The notes beneath the pieces are model-generated. The model had not been told where the DNA came from. It saw only the letters and a program-made list of their open reading frames with translations, and did not search any database. Shown piece after piece: positions 9,101 through 17,466 of a stretch of 64,000 nt of DNA. The stretch comes from Hufsiella ginkgonis. GTDB taxonomy: Bacteria; Bacteroidota; Bacteroidia; Sphingobacteriales; Sphingobacteriaceae. Position 1 is the first letter of the stretch. Every line of letters starts with the position of its first letter. Made by a program: the position numbers and the translations under genes. The stretch spans positions 1,054,001 through 1,118,000 of the forward strand of contig NZ_WVHS01000001.1 of NCBI RefSeq assembly GCF_009834915.1. Direction: 5' to 3'.

Positions 9101-9857
9101 TACCATTGGTGTTGGTGGATGCCCAATACTTTGCCACGCGCCTGCTACCTGTGCTAGTAGACGGGTTTAATACCGTATGATCGTTAACCAGGAACGAAGA
9201 CTTAACGGTATGCCCGCCCGACAGCTGCCATGGCGTTCCTGGTGCTGCCTGCTCTACCTGTCGTGAAAAGGGTGAAAGGTCGTAACGGGTATCGGCGAAA
9301 GGCGCGGCTGTACTTGCTACGCCTGTCGGAGCAGAATTGTAGTAGCTGGCCTGCTCTGCAAGCGCTGACGGGCGGAAGCCCCCATCGTTACCATTTACCG
9401 TATAAGGAAGGTAACTTCGGGGCGTCCGGCCAAAATTATCATAGTAGTTAGGCTGAACTATATCCTTGCCAGTCGGACTTGCCTTAGTGGATACCGTTTG
9501 GATAACCCGCCCCAGCCCGTCGTAGTATTGGACACCTTCGCTCACTTCGCATGTGCTGGCAGAAGTTAACTGCGCAGGCAACGTAAAGCCGGGAGCAAGC
9601 ACAGATCGTGATAGCGTAAATGTTGTACTCAATGATGGCTGAGACTGAAGTGGAATACATACATCGGCGACAGAACTGATATAGGCCCGAAAGGTCGAAC
9701 CTGCAGTGATAGTAAATCCGGGCAAAAGAGTGATGCTTTGACTAGCCTTAACCTCCGCCTGGCCACTGTAAGTGTTAAGCGACACATGTTGCTGTGCGGT
9801 GCTTTTAAATGCGGCTGCTATAAATGCGACGCATACAAAAATTTTATTGATGTTCAT
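6168..9857 (-). CDS. DUF6443 / RHS-repeat protein with toxin-like C-terminal tip
   Basis: 1229 residues from ATG 9857, which gives a signal peptide (MNINKIFVCVAFIAAAFKS); a start at 9893 adds 12 residues upstream of it. After SITLLPGFTITAGSTF comes a DUF6443 region (GVQYYDGLGRVIQ), then many YD repeats (YDxxGRL, YDKAGN, YDLNGN) and the RHS core LYDLADHLGNVRV...YDYGARFYNPETARWNVVDPM...DPSG, ending near residue 952. The last 277 residues (bases 6171-7001) are variable: a linker with glycine/alanine helices, then a tip of about 85 residues beginning near GPRATYREFAKK. The final 60 codons are AT-rich like the next gene, a sign of tip replacement. RHS proteins form a shell that carries a cleaved C-terminal toxin. 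The toxic activity here is not recognised. Confidence 0.85.
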   Translation of the reverse strand: MNINKIFVCVAFIAAAFKSTAQQHVSLNTYSGQAEVKASQSITLLPGFTITAGSTFRAYISSVADVCIPLQSQPSLSTTFTLSRSVLAPGFTLPAQLTSASTCEVSEGVQYYDGLGRVIQTVSTKASPTGKDIVQPNYYDNFGRTPRSYLPYTVNGNDGGFRPSALAEQASYYNSAPTGVASTAAPFADTRYDLSPFSRQVEQAAPGTPWQLSGGHTVKSSFLVNDHTVLNPSTSTGSRRVAKYWASTNTNGTRTLNRAGGTAIYDDNSLYVTVKKDENWQSGCAGTVEQYYDKAGRLLVNRIYNQLPNGQIQMLSTYYVYDEYNNLCYLIPPQAEPDNDNAITQAVLDDLCYQYRFDERNRVVEKKVPGRGWEYIVYNSIGQTVMTQDAVQRNKSPQEWTFARYDGLGRKLMTGIYQHPGSTADANISAPANSIRALLQEIAYTQTYAYEYRSSGGTQGYSNRTVPQANISAYLEVSYYDDYNIPGLPGTYSQAALASSNRTSGLPTASKRAVLNNLSHYLWSVSVYDDEGDVVKSINQHYLGGLLNEGNYDETAVNYSFIGQVIGTSRAHKVNWGTTAIIKQDFEYDAQGRNVYTKQKTNNSPEIILSKFEYNDLGQLRTKKLHSEDSGTNFLHSITYGYNERGWMTSVSSGLFTEQMRYNDPQHGSTARYNGDLSEQEYTMPSTGAQWVGYSYDKLGRLTAGSASRGFYESNISYDKAGNILSMNRDGGTLSYNYLSGTNRLGSVSGGGLNTATYQYDLNGNTVYDGSKVNVNVGYNMLNLPQTISGSQSITYTYDAFGGMLRKQSSTAVDYISGIQYTNANIEFIHTSEGRYRVSDGKYLYDLADHLGNVRVTFGKDPNNGSATRMQEDEYYPFGKRRPVEPVSLNNFYLYNGKEYQPELKEYDYGARFYNPETARWNVVDPMPDGYESQSPYNYVYNNPVNMVDPSGMFGMKLNPWIKPQGESIWKAKWIPDGTPIPAGWEYVGDDNFLFGMLQLSVVPIHANQMSPWERYDFRAALGLSGEDLYRFTNGKTDYRLKYVSDSYRDYRIAFNASRDPLVDMFNVGMLAWGAGDVYMLGRLGYMAGARYIAGRAVQRIAAEEAAGIGANRAVNYASHGGEFLDDGARMVEQGLAAKGVSVIGPRATYREFAKKIGANFLNVTDEAWTMRKNVEFLQEVVKRGDDIIFSGKYNPLKLDPNSVLGQEIRYLQRHGYSWTDDFSRMIKK

Positions 9858-9858
9858 G

Positions 9859-10308
9859 TTACGGTATAGGATGATATGAAACACCACGATCATTTACTTC
9901 TTTTAACGTTGCTCCGTTTAGCGGACGCTGTATTTCTTTTAGCATTTGCTGTTTATGCTGCTGCTTTTCTGCCTCAGAATGGGTGATCTCCCGCTGCAGC
10001 ATCGCAAAAAACCTCTCTTGCTGCGCCGGGGAAAGAAGCTGTTTTAACCTTGTCTGCCGTTCGGAACTGATGGTCAGCAATCGTTGCTGTAAGTCGCTTT
10101 TACTGATGGAAGTATCGTTTTTGGCGACGGTAACGAGCTGTCTGTACTCATCAAAAATTCGGACCATCTCCTCCGCTTTGAGCGGTTCGACGGCAATATT
10201 CTTCACCAAATAGGAGATACGCTCCGACTTTGATGGTTCGCTACTTTGCGCCTGGGAGCTAAATCCGGCAAATGCCGTTATGCATAAAATTAAATTGATG
10301 ATTCTCAT
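9859..10308 (-). CDS. Secreted Spy-like helical protein between the two RHS genes
   Basis: 149 residues with a signal peptide (MRIINLILCITAFAGFSSQA). The mature part is helical, with SERQTRLKQLLSPAQQERFFAML, close to the LTxxQ helix of Spy/CpxP-type proteins, and a long Glu/Gln/Lys helix afterwards. It ends one base before the RHS start codon at 9857 and begins 6 bases after the end of the DUF5977 RHS-like gene at 10315, so the three are almost surely one transcript. A periplasmic chaperone or regulator for the very large surface proteins is a reasonable guess, not shown. It resembles the protein at 831-1199 in kind. Confidence 0.65.
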   Translation of the reverse strand: MRIINLILCITAFAGFSSQAQSSEPSKSERISYLVKNIAVEPLKAEEMVRIFDEYRQLVTVAKNDTSISKSDLQQRLLTISSERQTRLKQLLSPAQQERFFAMLQREITHSEAEKQQHKQQMLKEIQRPLNGATLKEVNDRGVSYHPIP

Positions 10309-10314
10309 GACGTT

Positions 10315-13300
10315 TTATTGGATGAGGTATTTGCTTCCAGGATATGTAAGAAGCGAATATGTGTTAGCGCTGGATTCGGTTATTGTATGATTCGCATAGG
10401 TTGAGAAAAACTCACGCACCCATGATAGCGTAAAATTGCCCAAAAACACGGAAGAGTTATTGGCATTTACGATGTAAACCACCTCGTAATCGTTCGATGA
10501 TGACCCATACTCGTCAGTGCTGAAATTACTAATATTGAGTTTAACATCAGTAGCTACCGGCATTGAGGCAGGCGTGGTGAAGGAAGCGTTTGTGTAAAAT
10601 CGAACATATATGTCGGCGGTTTCCACGGTGGTATGATCATTGGGATCGCCCTGGTAATTCGTCGAGTTGTTTACTATTTCAAGACGGGCAAATACTCCGC
10701 AGTCACCCGCCTGGTTCGCAACTGCCTGCCCGTTCTGTGCGAGGTCGGCTGTTGCCTGCACATCTGCGTCCTGCTGGCTGGCATATGAATAGTATAAACC
10801 AATGGGAATGGTATAATTGAATGGTATCCCTACTCCCCCAGCACAGTCATTTTTCGAATAAGATGCAGTTACTTCCGCATTTAAGTAGACTTCATCAACT
10901 GGCTTAGTGTGATAATAATAACCCTGTTGTTTAAGTATGTTGCCCTTCTCATCCCGAACAAGCGTTAGGCGGTTAAAATCATCATAACTAAACCGGGTTA
11001 TCTTCGCCTTGTCGTCTGTTACAGAGCTGACACCCTGTACCGCATCATAGGTATAGCTCACCATTGCAGACTCGTATGGAGCCACGCGAACCTGGTCAAT
11101 GGCATCCCCGGCAGTTAAACTTGCAGATGTGCCGGTATAAGGCACATAGCCGGAAAACCGCCATGTTCCATTCTCACGATACCAATAAGACAGCTTGTGA
11201 GGGCCGATTCCCTGCGGCGTAAAGTTTAGCGTATAGTCTCCCGCCCAATACTTGTCGCCCGTGAAGGCGTTCAGCGACGTTGCGCCAGGCAATGTTTCGA
11301 AGTCTTCAAAAAAGACGTCAGTTAAGGCGGCATTCTGACATTCCGCTACAGGCGCTAAATGATAGCTATCCCAGACGGTTGTCATTCTTGACCCCCCGGG
11401 TACCGCGGCCTGCATAACGTTTCCAAATTCATCATACTTTTCAAACCGGGTAGTTTCCCTGACCCCTCTTCCATCACCTTCATAAATTACTTCGGGTAAC
11501 GTGAGCTGCCTGGAATTGATGGTTACAGTTTTGAACCCAGTCTTCTTTATCCCGGTGGTAAGCCCGTTGTTTATTTGAGTTTGTTCCAGCAGAATACCAT
11601 ATCTTCCATTTGCATATAGCTGGTTCGCGCCATCGACATGGGCCTGTTCCGTGTACCCAACCAGCGATTTATCGATCACATATTTGTAGTTTGTAGAAGA
11701 AACCAACCCATCACTATTAGTAGACTCGAGCTTTGTTACCAGCGCAGGAATGGCGGCATGATAGGTATAAGCCGTGCCTGTTTCCACCATGCCGTTCCCA
11801 GGGAGAAAGTGTTCTTCCTTGGTGCTTATGAGCAGCAGGGACTTTGATACGTGAAAATAATAACCGATGTTAAAATACGTATTGGTATAGGTTTGCCAGT
11901 TGCTACCATTAAAAACGCTGATCTTTCCAATAGCACACCTTAGTGCACGCACACTATCCGCCAGGCTATGAAATCCATAAGTATTTGTAACCCGTTTTAG
12001 AAGCACTGACCGACTGTCATATACCAAACTTTCTTTTAGCTTGCCACGGGCGAAAGCATAGGATGTGGCCGGGGTATAAGGGCTCGCATTCGGCAACAGG
12101 CGTTTTACAACGTTATAATTGTGATCAACCCGCATTTGACCTGAGTAATCAGGGTAATCGTCAACATCAGTAAATTTATTGACTGTTTTACCCTCTTTGC
12201 CGTTATCCACCGTTACCTCACTATAACCTACTACCGACCCATCGGTATCAAATAAGTTATTCAACGAGATATTGGATTGTATAATAAAGGGACCGTACAT
12301 TGTTGAGCTAAAGGAACTGCCTACACCCATAAAATTAGCCAGGGTGGTGCCAACTATCGCCATTAGGTTAGACTTCATCGGCACAGGGTAAACCAGGCAA
12401 CCTTTCTGCTGACTTACAATCGAGTAAATAGTTTGATTAGGTGCGAAAACCGGTTCAAATATCGCCGAGTTCAAGTATGGAAGCATACTTTGGTCATGAT
12501 CGATGTATTGTGTATAAACCGGCAGTTGATTGAGCAGCATTCCTGTGGATTTCCCTGAAGCGTCAGTGTACTTATAGCGGGCTACTACGGGAGGAAGCGC
12601 TAATCCGGGCACGTCAATTACCAATGCTACCCTTAGGCCGCCCGCATTGGCAGTTATATTGTTCTGAAGGTCGTGGTACTGATTGAGCTCAAACACAAAC
12701 TTTTTGTAACCGCCGGCAGCATAGGTTATGCGCTCGAGCATACTTCCCTGCGCTCTTTCCGGCGTCGGCTGCCTGATGAGTTCATCGGGAAAGTTCGGGA
12801 ACGGGTTCCTGTTGGGCTGCCCGTAATAATTGTAGTAACCCCAGTGGTCCATTTCGACCGAGGTCCTCGTGGGTAACACGGTGCTATTGTATCCAAACCG
12901 GTATAATGGAAGCAGTTGGCTTTGAGAAGACAAAGTGCATATGCTGTCGAGCCTGAGCCGGTAAAATTCCGGTGGAGGCACCGTTGGAGCCTGCGGCGAT
13001 ATGAAATACGTTTGAAATAACTTATAGGTATTTATCGTTTGATTGAGGTTATTACGCAACTCTATTTTCTCGAGCACACGCCCGTTTAACAGGTCCTTCC
13101 GGTCATTTGCAGACAGATAGGAAAAATAAGCTGACCGGTCAGAACTTACAATAGAAGAAAGATATTTTGGCTCAGCGATCGTCACATCGATATTATTATT
13201 CCAGACGTGCGTGTCTACAAAGGAGTGGTCAGAAGCGGTGGAGCTTTGAATGATCGGCATACCCAGGAAATATAGCCCCCTGTTAAATGTTGAAGTTATC

Positions 13301-14112
13301 CTGGACCGGTACTTCTTTAAGAACCGGTAGTTTGTGGTCGTTATCTGGCCACCGGTTTCATAGTTATAGGTAATGGTTTCCCTTCCATCTGAGGTGATGA
13401 TGTTTCGCAACATCCAGCTCGAATTGTACGTGGGTAACGTTTGGTTCGTGTTCTCACCATGAATGACCGTGGATTCAGCTTCAATGCTGCCTGCGTCAGT
13501 TCCGAAAAGAAAACGGTTGCCCGCCAGGTCGCTAAGTATCCATCCGTTCACACCTAACTCCTGCTTAAACGGGCTGTTCAGAATTTTAACCCCGTTGTCA
13601 GGCAACATAACCGGATTTTTGTTCTTATCAAACACAAACTTCCCGGTCATGCCATTCATGGAAAAATAGAAGAGGTCTGGCTCCGCGTCTTTGGTATTGT
13701 CTATAATGCTATATATTATGGCCGGTGTTAACGTTCCCTCAATTTGCGCACCCATTGTACTTCCGAAATAACCGTTAGCGTCTTCGTCCGGCAATCCTCG
13801 TACCATGCGAGTGACCATGGAATTGCAGCTTAGGCTCCACCCTAATCCCGTTGGTGAAGCAATATCCTGCACCTTGATACCGGAAGACTGATAGGAAAGA
13901 GATATGGGAATACTGTAGCCGCGCGCGCTGACGTTACAGATCTCTGCTCCGATAATCGCTGTTCCATTGTACATATTTACTGGCGTATTTCCCGCCCGCA
14001 TAATTGCCGAGGCGGTCGGCGACGGCGGTGAACTGGATACCCTTTCATCAAATTGGCAATAAACACTGAGACTGATTGAGAAAAACAATAGGGTTAAAAG
14101 CTGCCGTTTCAT
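10315..14112 (-). CDS. RHS-like YD-repeat surface protein with DUF5977-type region
   Basis: 1265 residues with a signal peptide (MKRQLLTLLFFSISLSVYCQ). The first part has the entry motif of this Bacteroidota class (PVNMYNGTAIIGAEI, ISLSYQSSGIKVQDIASPTGLGWSL). Loose YD-type repeats follow, including FSYDDFNRLTLVRDEKGN near residue 1060. Next comes a DUF5977-like unit with a Cys pair (KNDCAGG...NQAGDC) and a final beta-rich region. It lacks the RHS core ending in DPSG and the toxin tip, so it is not itself a toxin carrier. It heads the minus-strand unit that continues with the Spy-like and RHS genes. Export is supported by the leader; the function is unknown. Confidence 0.8.
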   Translation of the reverse strand: MKRQLLTLLFFSISLSVYCQFDERVSSSPPSPTASAIMRAGNTPVNMYNGTAIIGAEICNVSARGYSIPISLSYQSSGIKVQDIASPTGLGWSLSCNSMVTRMVRGLPDEDANGYFGSTMGAQIEGTLTPAIIYSIIDNTKDAEPDLFYFSMNGMTGKFVFDKNKNPVMLPDNGVKILNSPFKQELGVNGWILSDLAGNRFLFGTDAGSIEAESTVIHGENTNQTLPTYNSSWMLRNIITSDGRETITYNYETGGQITTTNYRFLKKYRSRITSTFNRGLYFLGMPIIQSSTASDHSFVDTHVWNNNIDVTIAEPKYLSSIVSSDRSAYFSYLSANDRKDLLNGRVLEKIELRNNLNQTINTYKLFQTYFISPQAPTVPPPEFYRLRLDSICTLSSQSQLLPLYRFGYNSTVLPTRTSVEMDHWGYYNYYGQPNRNPFPNFPDELIRQPTPERAQGSMLERITYAAGGYKKFVFELNQYHDLQNNITANAGGLRVALVIDVPGLALPPVVARYKYTDASGKSTGMLLNQLPVYTQYIDHDQSMLPYLNSAIFEPVFAPNQTIYSIVSQQKGCLVYPVPMKSNLMAIVGTTLANFMGVGSSFSSTMYGPFIIQSNISLNNLFDTDGSVVGYSEVTVDNGKEGKTVNKFTDVDDYPDYSGQMRVDHNYNVVKRLLPNASPYTPATSYAFARGKLKESLVYDSRSVLLKRVTNTYGFHSLADSVRALRCAIGKISVFNGSNWQTYTNTYFNIGYYFHVSKSLLLISTKEEHFLPGNGMVETGTAYTYHAAIPALVTKLESTNSDGLVSSTNYKYVIDKSLVGYTEQAHVDGANQLYANGRYGILLEQTQINNGLTTGIKKTGFKTVTINSRQLTLPEVIYEGDGRGVRETTRFEKYDEFGNVMQAAVPGGSRMTTVWDSYHLAPVAECQNAALTDVFFEDFETLPGATSLNAFTGDKYWAGDYTLNFTPQGIGPHKLSYWYRENGTWRFSGYVPYTGTSASLTAGDAIDQVRVAPYESAMVSYTYDAVQGVSSVTDDKAKITRFSYDDFNRLTLVRDEKGNILKQQGYYYHTKPVDEVYLNAEVTASYSKNDCAGGVGIPFNYTIPIGLYYSYASQQDADVQATADLAQNGQAVANQAGDCGVFARLEIVNNSTNYQGDPNDHTTVETADIYVRFYTNASFTTPASMPVATDVKLNISNFSTDEYGSSSNDYEVVYIVNANNSSVFLGNFTLSWVREFFSTYANHTITESSANTYSLLTYPGSKYLIQ

Positions 14113-14473
14113 CTATATTATTCCTTGTAATTATTCGCATTAAATTAACTAAAATAATAAAGCGAATTTCAACCGAATTTAAACCGAATCTGAAATTTAT
14201 CTGTAAGTTATAACAGCATTTGTGAATAGATGAGCAACAAAAATGATATATGGGAAGAATGTTCATAAATAGAAATCTTCCAATAACTTGGTCGACTATT
14301 AGCAGCTATTCACATACCAACCAGCCGGAAACAATAAACGGGCTGGGTTAGCAGTTAGCGCCATGTATAGTGATTAAGATGCGCTTATGGCGGCTGCCAG
14401 AGTTAGTGCTTCGCACCATCAACAGATTGCAAACAAATAGCCACCTTCGAATAAATCAAAAGTGGCTTTAAAT

Positions 14474-14489
14474 AGATGTTTAAACATCT
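14474..14489 (-). terminator. Perfect palindrome just past tRNA-Gln
   Basis: AGATGTTTAAACATCT is a perfect 16-base palindrome starting five bases beyond the 3' end of the tRNA. On the minus strand it is followed by ATTTAAAG. A hairpin of up to 8 base pairs with a partly U-rich tail would suit termination of the tRNA transcript; an AT-rich stem makes it only moderately strong. Confidence 0.45.
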
Positions 14490-14493
14490 TCCG

Positions 14494-14565
14494 TAGTCCT
14501 GCCTGGATTCGAACCAAGATCAACAGAGTCAGAGTCTGGTGTGGTAACCATTACACTACAGGACT
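14494..14565 (-). tRNA. tRNA-Gln (CTG anticodon)
   Basis: Read on the minus strand, 72 bases fold into a cloverleaf. The acceptor AGTCCTG pairs with CAGGACT. The D arm contains TAATGGTTA. The anticodon loop CTCTGAC has CTG at the anticodon, and the T arm CTTGG-TTCGAAT-CCAGG pairs fully with one wobble. The first pair of the anticodon stem is a C-U mismatch. CTG reads the glutamine codon CAG. CCA is not encoded. The rest of 14,113-14,681 holds no gene I can support. Confidence 0.85.
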
Positions 14566-14681
14566 GGCGCAAAGATAGAAAATTTTGAAAACAGGGGTAG
14601 CAAAAAATCACAATTCACAATTGTGCATAATTCACAACTTCCCGCGGCGTTATTCGTTATAATTGCTGATACGGATACACC

Positions 14682-15272
14682 ATGAAGAAACTTGCCATCT
14701 ACAGCTTCGCAGTGCTGCTTTTAGCGGCGTGCGGGATAAATAAACAGGTAAAACAGATCAAGGCGCTGGAGGACTGCCGCTACACCATCACTTCCGTGGA
14801 CAGCATGTTCCTCGTACGTACCGATGTTACGCAGCTGATCAAGGGAAAATCGTTCGACCTTAACCGGATGCCGGGACTGGCCATCGCCCTGCTGCGTAAA
14901 GACATTCCCTTCGAGGCCCGCGTTAACCTGCAGATCAGCAACCCTACCGCTAACATCGCAGCGGTTAACCAGTTCGAGTACAAGGTGCTTATTAAGGATA
15001 CCGAACTGGCCACCGGCTTTGTAAACCGCAAGATCACGGTAGATCCGGGTGGCTCCGTGAACGTGCCCGTACGCGTTAATTCGAACATTTATTCCTTCGT
15101 TTCCAACGGGAAGACGCTGCAGGAGATCACCGACTTCGTTTCAGGGGATAAAGAAAAAAAAGGGGTCGTCACAATTAAGTTCCGACCCACTATCGCCTCG
15201 GGCAACAAACTCATCAAGTACCCGGGGTGGATTACGATTGATAAGGAGCTCAGCAGCAAGATCCTCTTTTAA
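14682..15272 (+). CDS. LEA-type-2-like lipoprotein
   Basis: 196 residues with a lipoprotein leader (LAIYSFAVLLLAACG, lipobox LAAC). The middle shows the WHy/LEA-14 pattern, a beta-sandwich core around FEARVNLQISNPTANIAAVNQFEYKV with the conserved N-P and N-F-Y features, followed by VDPGGSVNVPVRV. Bacterial LEA-2 lipoproteins face the periplasm and are linked to stress or outer-membrane upkeep; none has a firm function. Its end overlaps the convergent lipoprotein gene by 4 bases. Confidence 0.75.
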   Translation: MKKLAIYSFAVLLLAACGINKQVKQIKALEDCRYTITSVDSMFLVRTDVTQLIKGKSFDLNRMPGLAIALLRKDIPFEARVNLQISNPTANIAAVNQFEYKVLIKDTELATGFVNRKITVDPGGSVNVPVRVNSNIYSFVSNGKTLQEITDFVSGDKEKKGVVTIKFRPTIASGNKLIKYPGWITIDKELSSKILF

Positions 15273-16180
15273 AACTCATACGTTTCTACCATTTCCGGCA
15301 ACGGCTTCGAATAGGAATACGAGGTGGTTCTCCTTACAGGATAGCCGTCGGCTCCATACACGTAGGTGTAGAATTCTACCGGGCTGCTGCTGTTGAGGAA
15401 CCGCTTTTTGCCGGGATTATTTACAAAGAAGTTAAGCGGCTGCAATACGCTGCCAAAGGTGAGCGAGTGTTTAAGGGACGGCTTATCGTCGAAATCCGAA
15501 AACTGCAGCTGAGTGGCCTGCATATATTGTTTGGTGGCCGCATTATAGTACTGCTCGCTCCACAGCACAAGGTTTCCGCGGGTATCATAAGTAAGCTCCA
15601 CGCGTCTTTCCGGCAGCTCAGATCCGTCGCCGTTATCTTTCGAAGAATTAAATATCACCAGCTGTTTCTTTTGATTAAAAAAGAACTCGTATGCCCGGTA
15701 AATGCTATTGTCGGGCGCATACGTGATGGCCTTGTACAGCACGCCGTTCCGGTTGCTGTAAACGGTACGCAGGTTATTGTCCTCGATCATGCCGGTAAGC
15801 TCTCCTTCGGCGTTATAGGTAAAGTTGTAGCCGAACTTTGACACGATATTGGTTCCCTGCACACTGTTATACTGGGAGTAATAACGGATGATGCGGTCCT
15901 GGTTATCATAGTTAAAGATGCGGTAGTCCAGCAGCGAATAAGTGGCTTTACGCAGCATACCCGCTTTTTGAGGGAGCGGCTGCGGCACTTCGGTTCCCGG
16001 GAGCCCCGGTGTTGGAATGGTGGTAGTGTCAACCGGCGGATTGCTGGCTCCGGGAGGCAGCGGGCTGGGAGTTTTTACGGTATCCGTTTCCGGCAGGGGG
16101 AGGTTTTCTACCTCGCAGGCGGTGAACGCCAGCAACGTAGCGGCAAACAATATAATTTTAACAGGCTTAAATGAGTTCAT
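15269..16180 (-). CDS. Lipoprotein with YD-repeat-like strands
   Basis: 303 residues from ATG 16180 (MNSFKPVKIILFAATLLAFTAC), which places the lipobox cysteine correctly; a start at 16201 adds seven residues. A proline/threonine-rich linker of about 50 residues follows the lipid anchor. The rest is made of short beta hairpins of the RHS/YD kind (FNYDNQDRIIRYY, FTYNAEGELTGM, LTYDTRGNLVLW, YVYGADGYPVRR). Such small YD lipoproteins are common in Bacteroidota and probably bind something at the cell surface; no ligand is known. Confidence 0.7.
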   Translation of the reverse strand: MNSFKPVKIILFAATLLAFTACEVENLPLPETDTVKTPSPLPPGASNPPVDTTTIPTPGLPGTEVPQPLPQKAGMLRKATYSLLDYRIFNYDNQDRIIRYYSQYNSVQGTNIVSKFGYNFTYNAEGELTGMIEDNNLRTVYSNRNGVLYKAITYAPDNSIYRAYEFFFNQKKQLVIFNSSKDNGDGSELPERRVELTYDTRGNLVLWSEQYYNAATKQYMQATQLQFSDFDDKPSLKHSLTFGSVLQPLNFFVNNPGKKRFLNSSSPVEFYTYVYGADGYPVRRTTSYSYSKPLPEMVETYEF

Positions 16181-16234
16181 ATTATTCAATTTTGAACCCA
16201 AGACGTTTACTTTGCGCAGAAAGTAACAGCCGTG

Positions 16235-16822
16235 TTACAGCAAATTACCGCGTCGGAAATAAATCACCCTTTTGGGGTGAATACAGAGGTCGAGCGGCAC
16301 ATCGAACGGATCGGCGTCGGTAACCAGCTCTTCGGGCGGGAACCAGGAGATCCCCGCTTTCACCACGCCGGGCCGGCATGAAGCCAGGAAGCGGTCGTAA
16401 AACCCTTTCCCGTAGCCCACGCGGTTTCCGTGCGTATCATAAGCCAGCAGCGGGATCAGTACCAGGTCGATGGATTGCGGATCAACGGCTTCGCCCTGTT
16501 CGGGTTCCGTAATTCCCCAGCGGTTCATGGCTAGGGGCGTATCTTCGGTCCACAAAATATGGGTGAGGGTATGCATATCCAGGTTGCTTTTGGGTAGCAC
16601 CAGCCGGATACCGGGATGTTCTTCGCGCAGGTAATTAACGATCCGAAGCGAATCCGGCTCTATCTTACCGGGGATGGGATAAAATACATGAACCACCCCG
16701 ATCCCCTCCAGCTTGATTTGGGCAAACCGGGCGACCAGGGCGGTATTAAGGTCGTTTATTTCAACGGGCGACAGCTGTTTCCGTTTTGCGAGGTAGCGCT
16801 TCCGGAGTTCAGCCTTGTCCAT
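16235..16822 (-). CDS. 5-formyltetrahydrofolate cyclo-ligase
   Basis: 195 residues, the usual length. The start MDKAELRKRYLAKRKQLS has the basic N-terminal helix, and the C-terminal signature LIPLLAYDTHGNRVGYGKGFYDRFL is the ATP- and folate-binding loop of the family. The enzyme turns 5-formyl-THF into 5,10-methenyl-THF using ATP. It begins 6 bases after the end of efp (16829) on the same strand, so the two are likely one transcript. Confidence 0.95.
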   Translation of the reverse strand: MDKAELRKRYLAKRKQLSPVEINDLNTALVARFAQIKLEGIGVVHVFYPIPGKIEPDSLRIVNYLREEHPGIRLVLPKSNLDMHTLTHILWTEDTPLAMNRWGITEPEQGEAVDPQSIDLVLIPLLAYDTHGNRVGYGKGFYDRFLASCRPGVVKAGISWFPPEELVTDADPFDVPLDLCIHPKRVIYFRRGNLL

Positions 16823-16828
16823 AGCGTA

Positions 16829-17389
16829 TTATTTTACGCGCTCTACGTAATCGCCGGTGCGGGTGTCTACTTTTACACGGTCGCCCTGGTTCACAAACAT
16901 AGGCACTTTAATTTCTACGCCCGTTTCAACCGTAGCGCTTTTCAGGGCATTGGTAGAAGTATCGCCTTTAACGGCAGGTTCGGTATAGGTAATTTCAAGC
17001 TCAACGCTCGAAGGCATCTGCGCCATAATAGGCTCTTCGCTTTCAAAAGCGATGATCACGTTCATCCCTTCCTTCAGGAATTTCGCCGCATCGCCGAACA
17101 GGAACTTAGGAATGTTAAACTGCTCGTAGCTGGTATTATCCATCACCACGAAAAAGTCGCCATCATCATACAGGTACTGGTAGTCGCTGGTTTCCACGCG
17201 GCAGATCTCCACCTCTTCGTCGGTACGGAACCGGTACTCCACTAATTTGCCACTTTTCACGTTACGCATTCTTGCCTGGTAAAAGGCACGCAGGTTGCCG
17301 GGAGTGCGGTGAATAAATTCTTCAACTGTAACCAGTTCGCCGTTAAAACGCAGGATGTTCCCGTTTTTGATGTCGGATGCTTTTGCCAT
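16829..17389 (-). CDS. efp: Elongation factor P with Asn at the usual modified-Lys position
   Basis: 186 residues from ATG 17389 (MAKASDIKNGNILRFNGEL). A frame reaching 17470 would add 27 unlikely residues through the promoter. All three beta-barrel domains are present: KOW-like domain I, OB domain II (ICRVETSDYQYLYDDGDFFVVMDNTSYEQFNIP) and domain III ending in KVDTRTGDYVERV. EF-P relieves ribosome stalling at polyproline. The domain I loop reads TPGNLRAF where most EF-Ps have PGKGxAF, so residue 32 is Asn at the position normally occupied by the modified Lys or Arg. It is followed by the folate cyclo-ligase gene. Confidence 0.95.
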   Translation of the reverse strand: MAKASDIKNGNILRFNGELVTVEEFIHRTPGNLRAFYQARMRNVKSGKLVEYRFRTDEEVEICRVETSDYQYLYDDGDFFVVMDNTSYEQFNIPKFLFGDAAKFLKEGMNVIIAFESEEPIMAQMPSSVELEITYTEPAVKGDTSTNALKSATVETGVEIKVPMFVNQGDRVKVDTRTGDYVERVK

Positions 17390-17421
17390 TATTGTTGGTC
17401 TCTTGTTTTGAAAGAGGGAGG

Positions 17422-17452
17422 CAAATGTAAGGAGATTTAGACTTGGAAACAA
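17422..17452 (-). promoter_or_regulatory. Promoter of efp, Bacteroidota type
   Basis: On the minus strand TTG (17450-17452) is followed after 20 bases by TACATTTG (17422-17429), matching the Bacteroidota primary-sigma pattern TTG-N19/20-TAnnTTTG. The element lies about 35 bases upstream of the efp start codon. Confidence 0.65.
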
Positions 17453-17466
17453 GTTCGTGGTTATCA

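Noticed and set aside
14048-14266. 72-residue minus-strand open frame overlapping the DUF5977 gene start
   Set aside because: It overlaps the signal peptide coding region in another phase and has no protein-like features.
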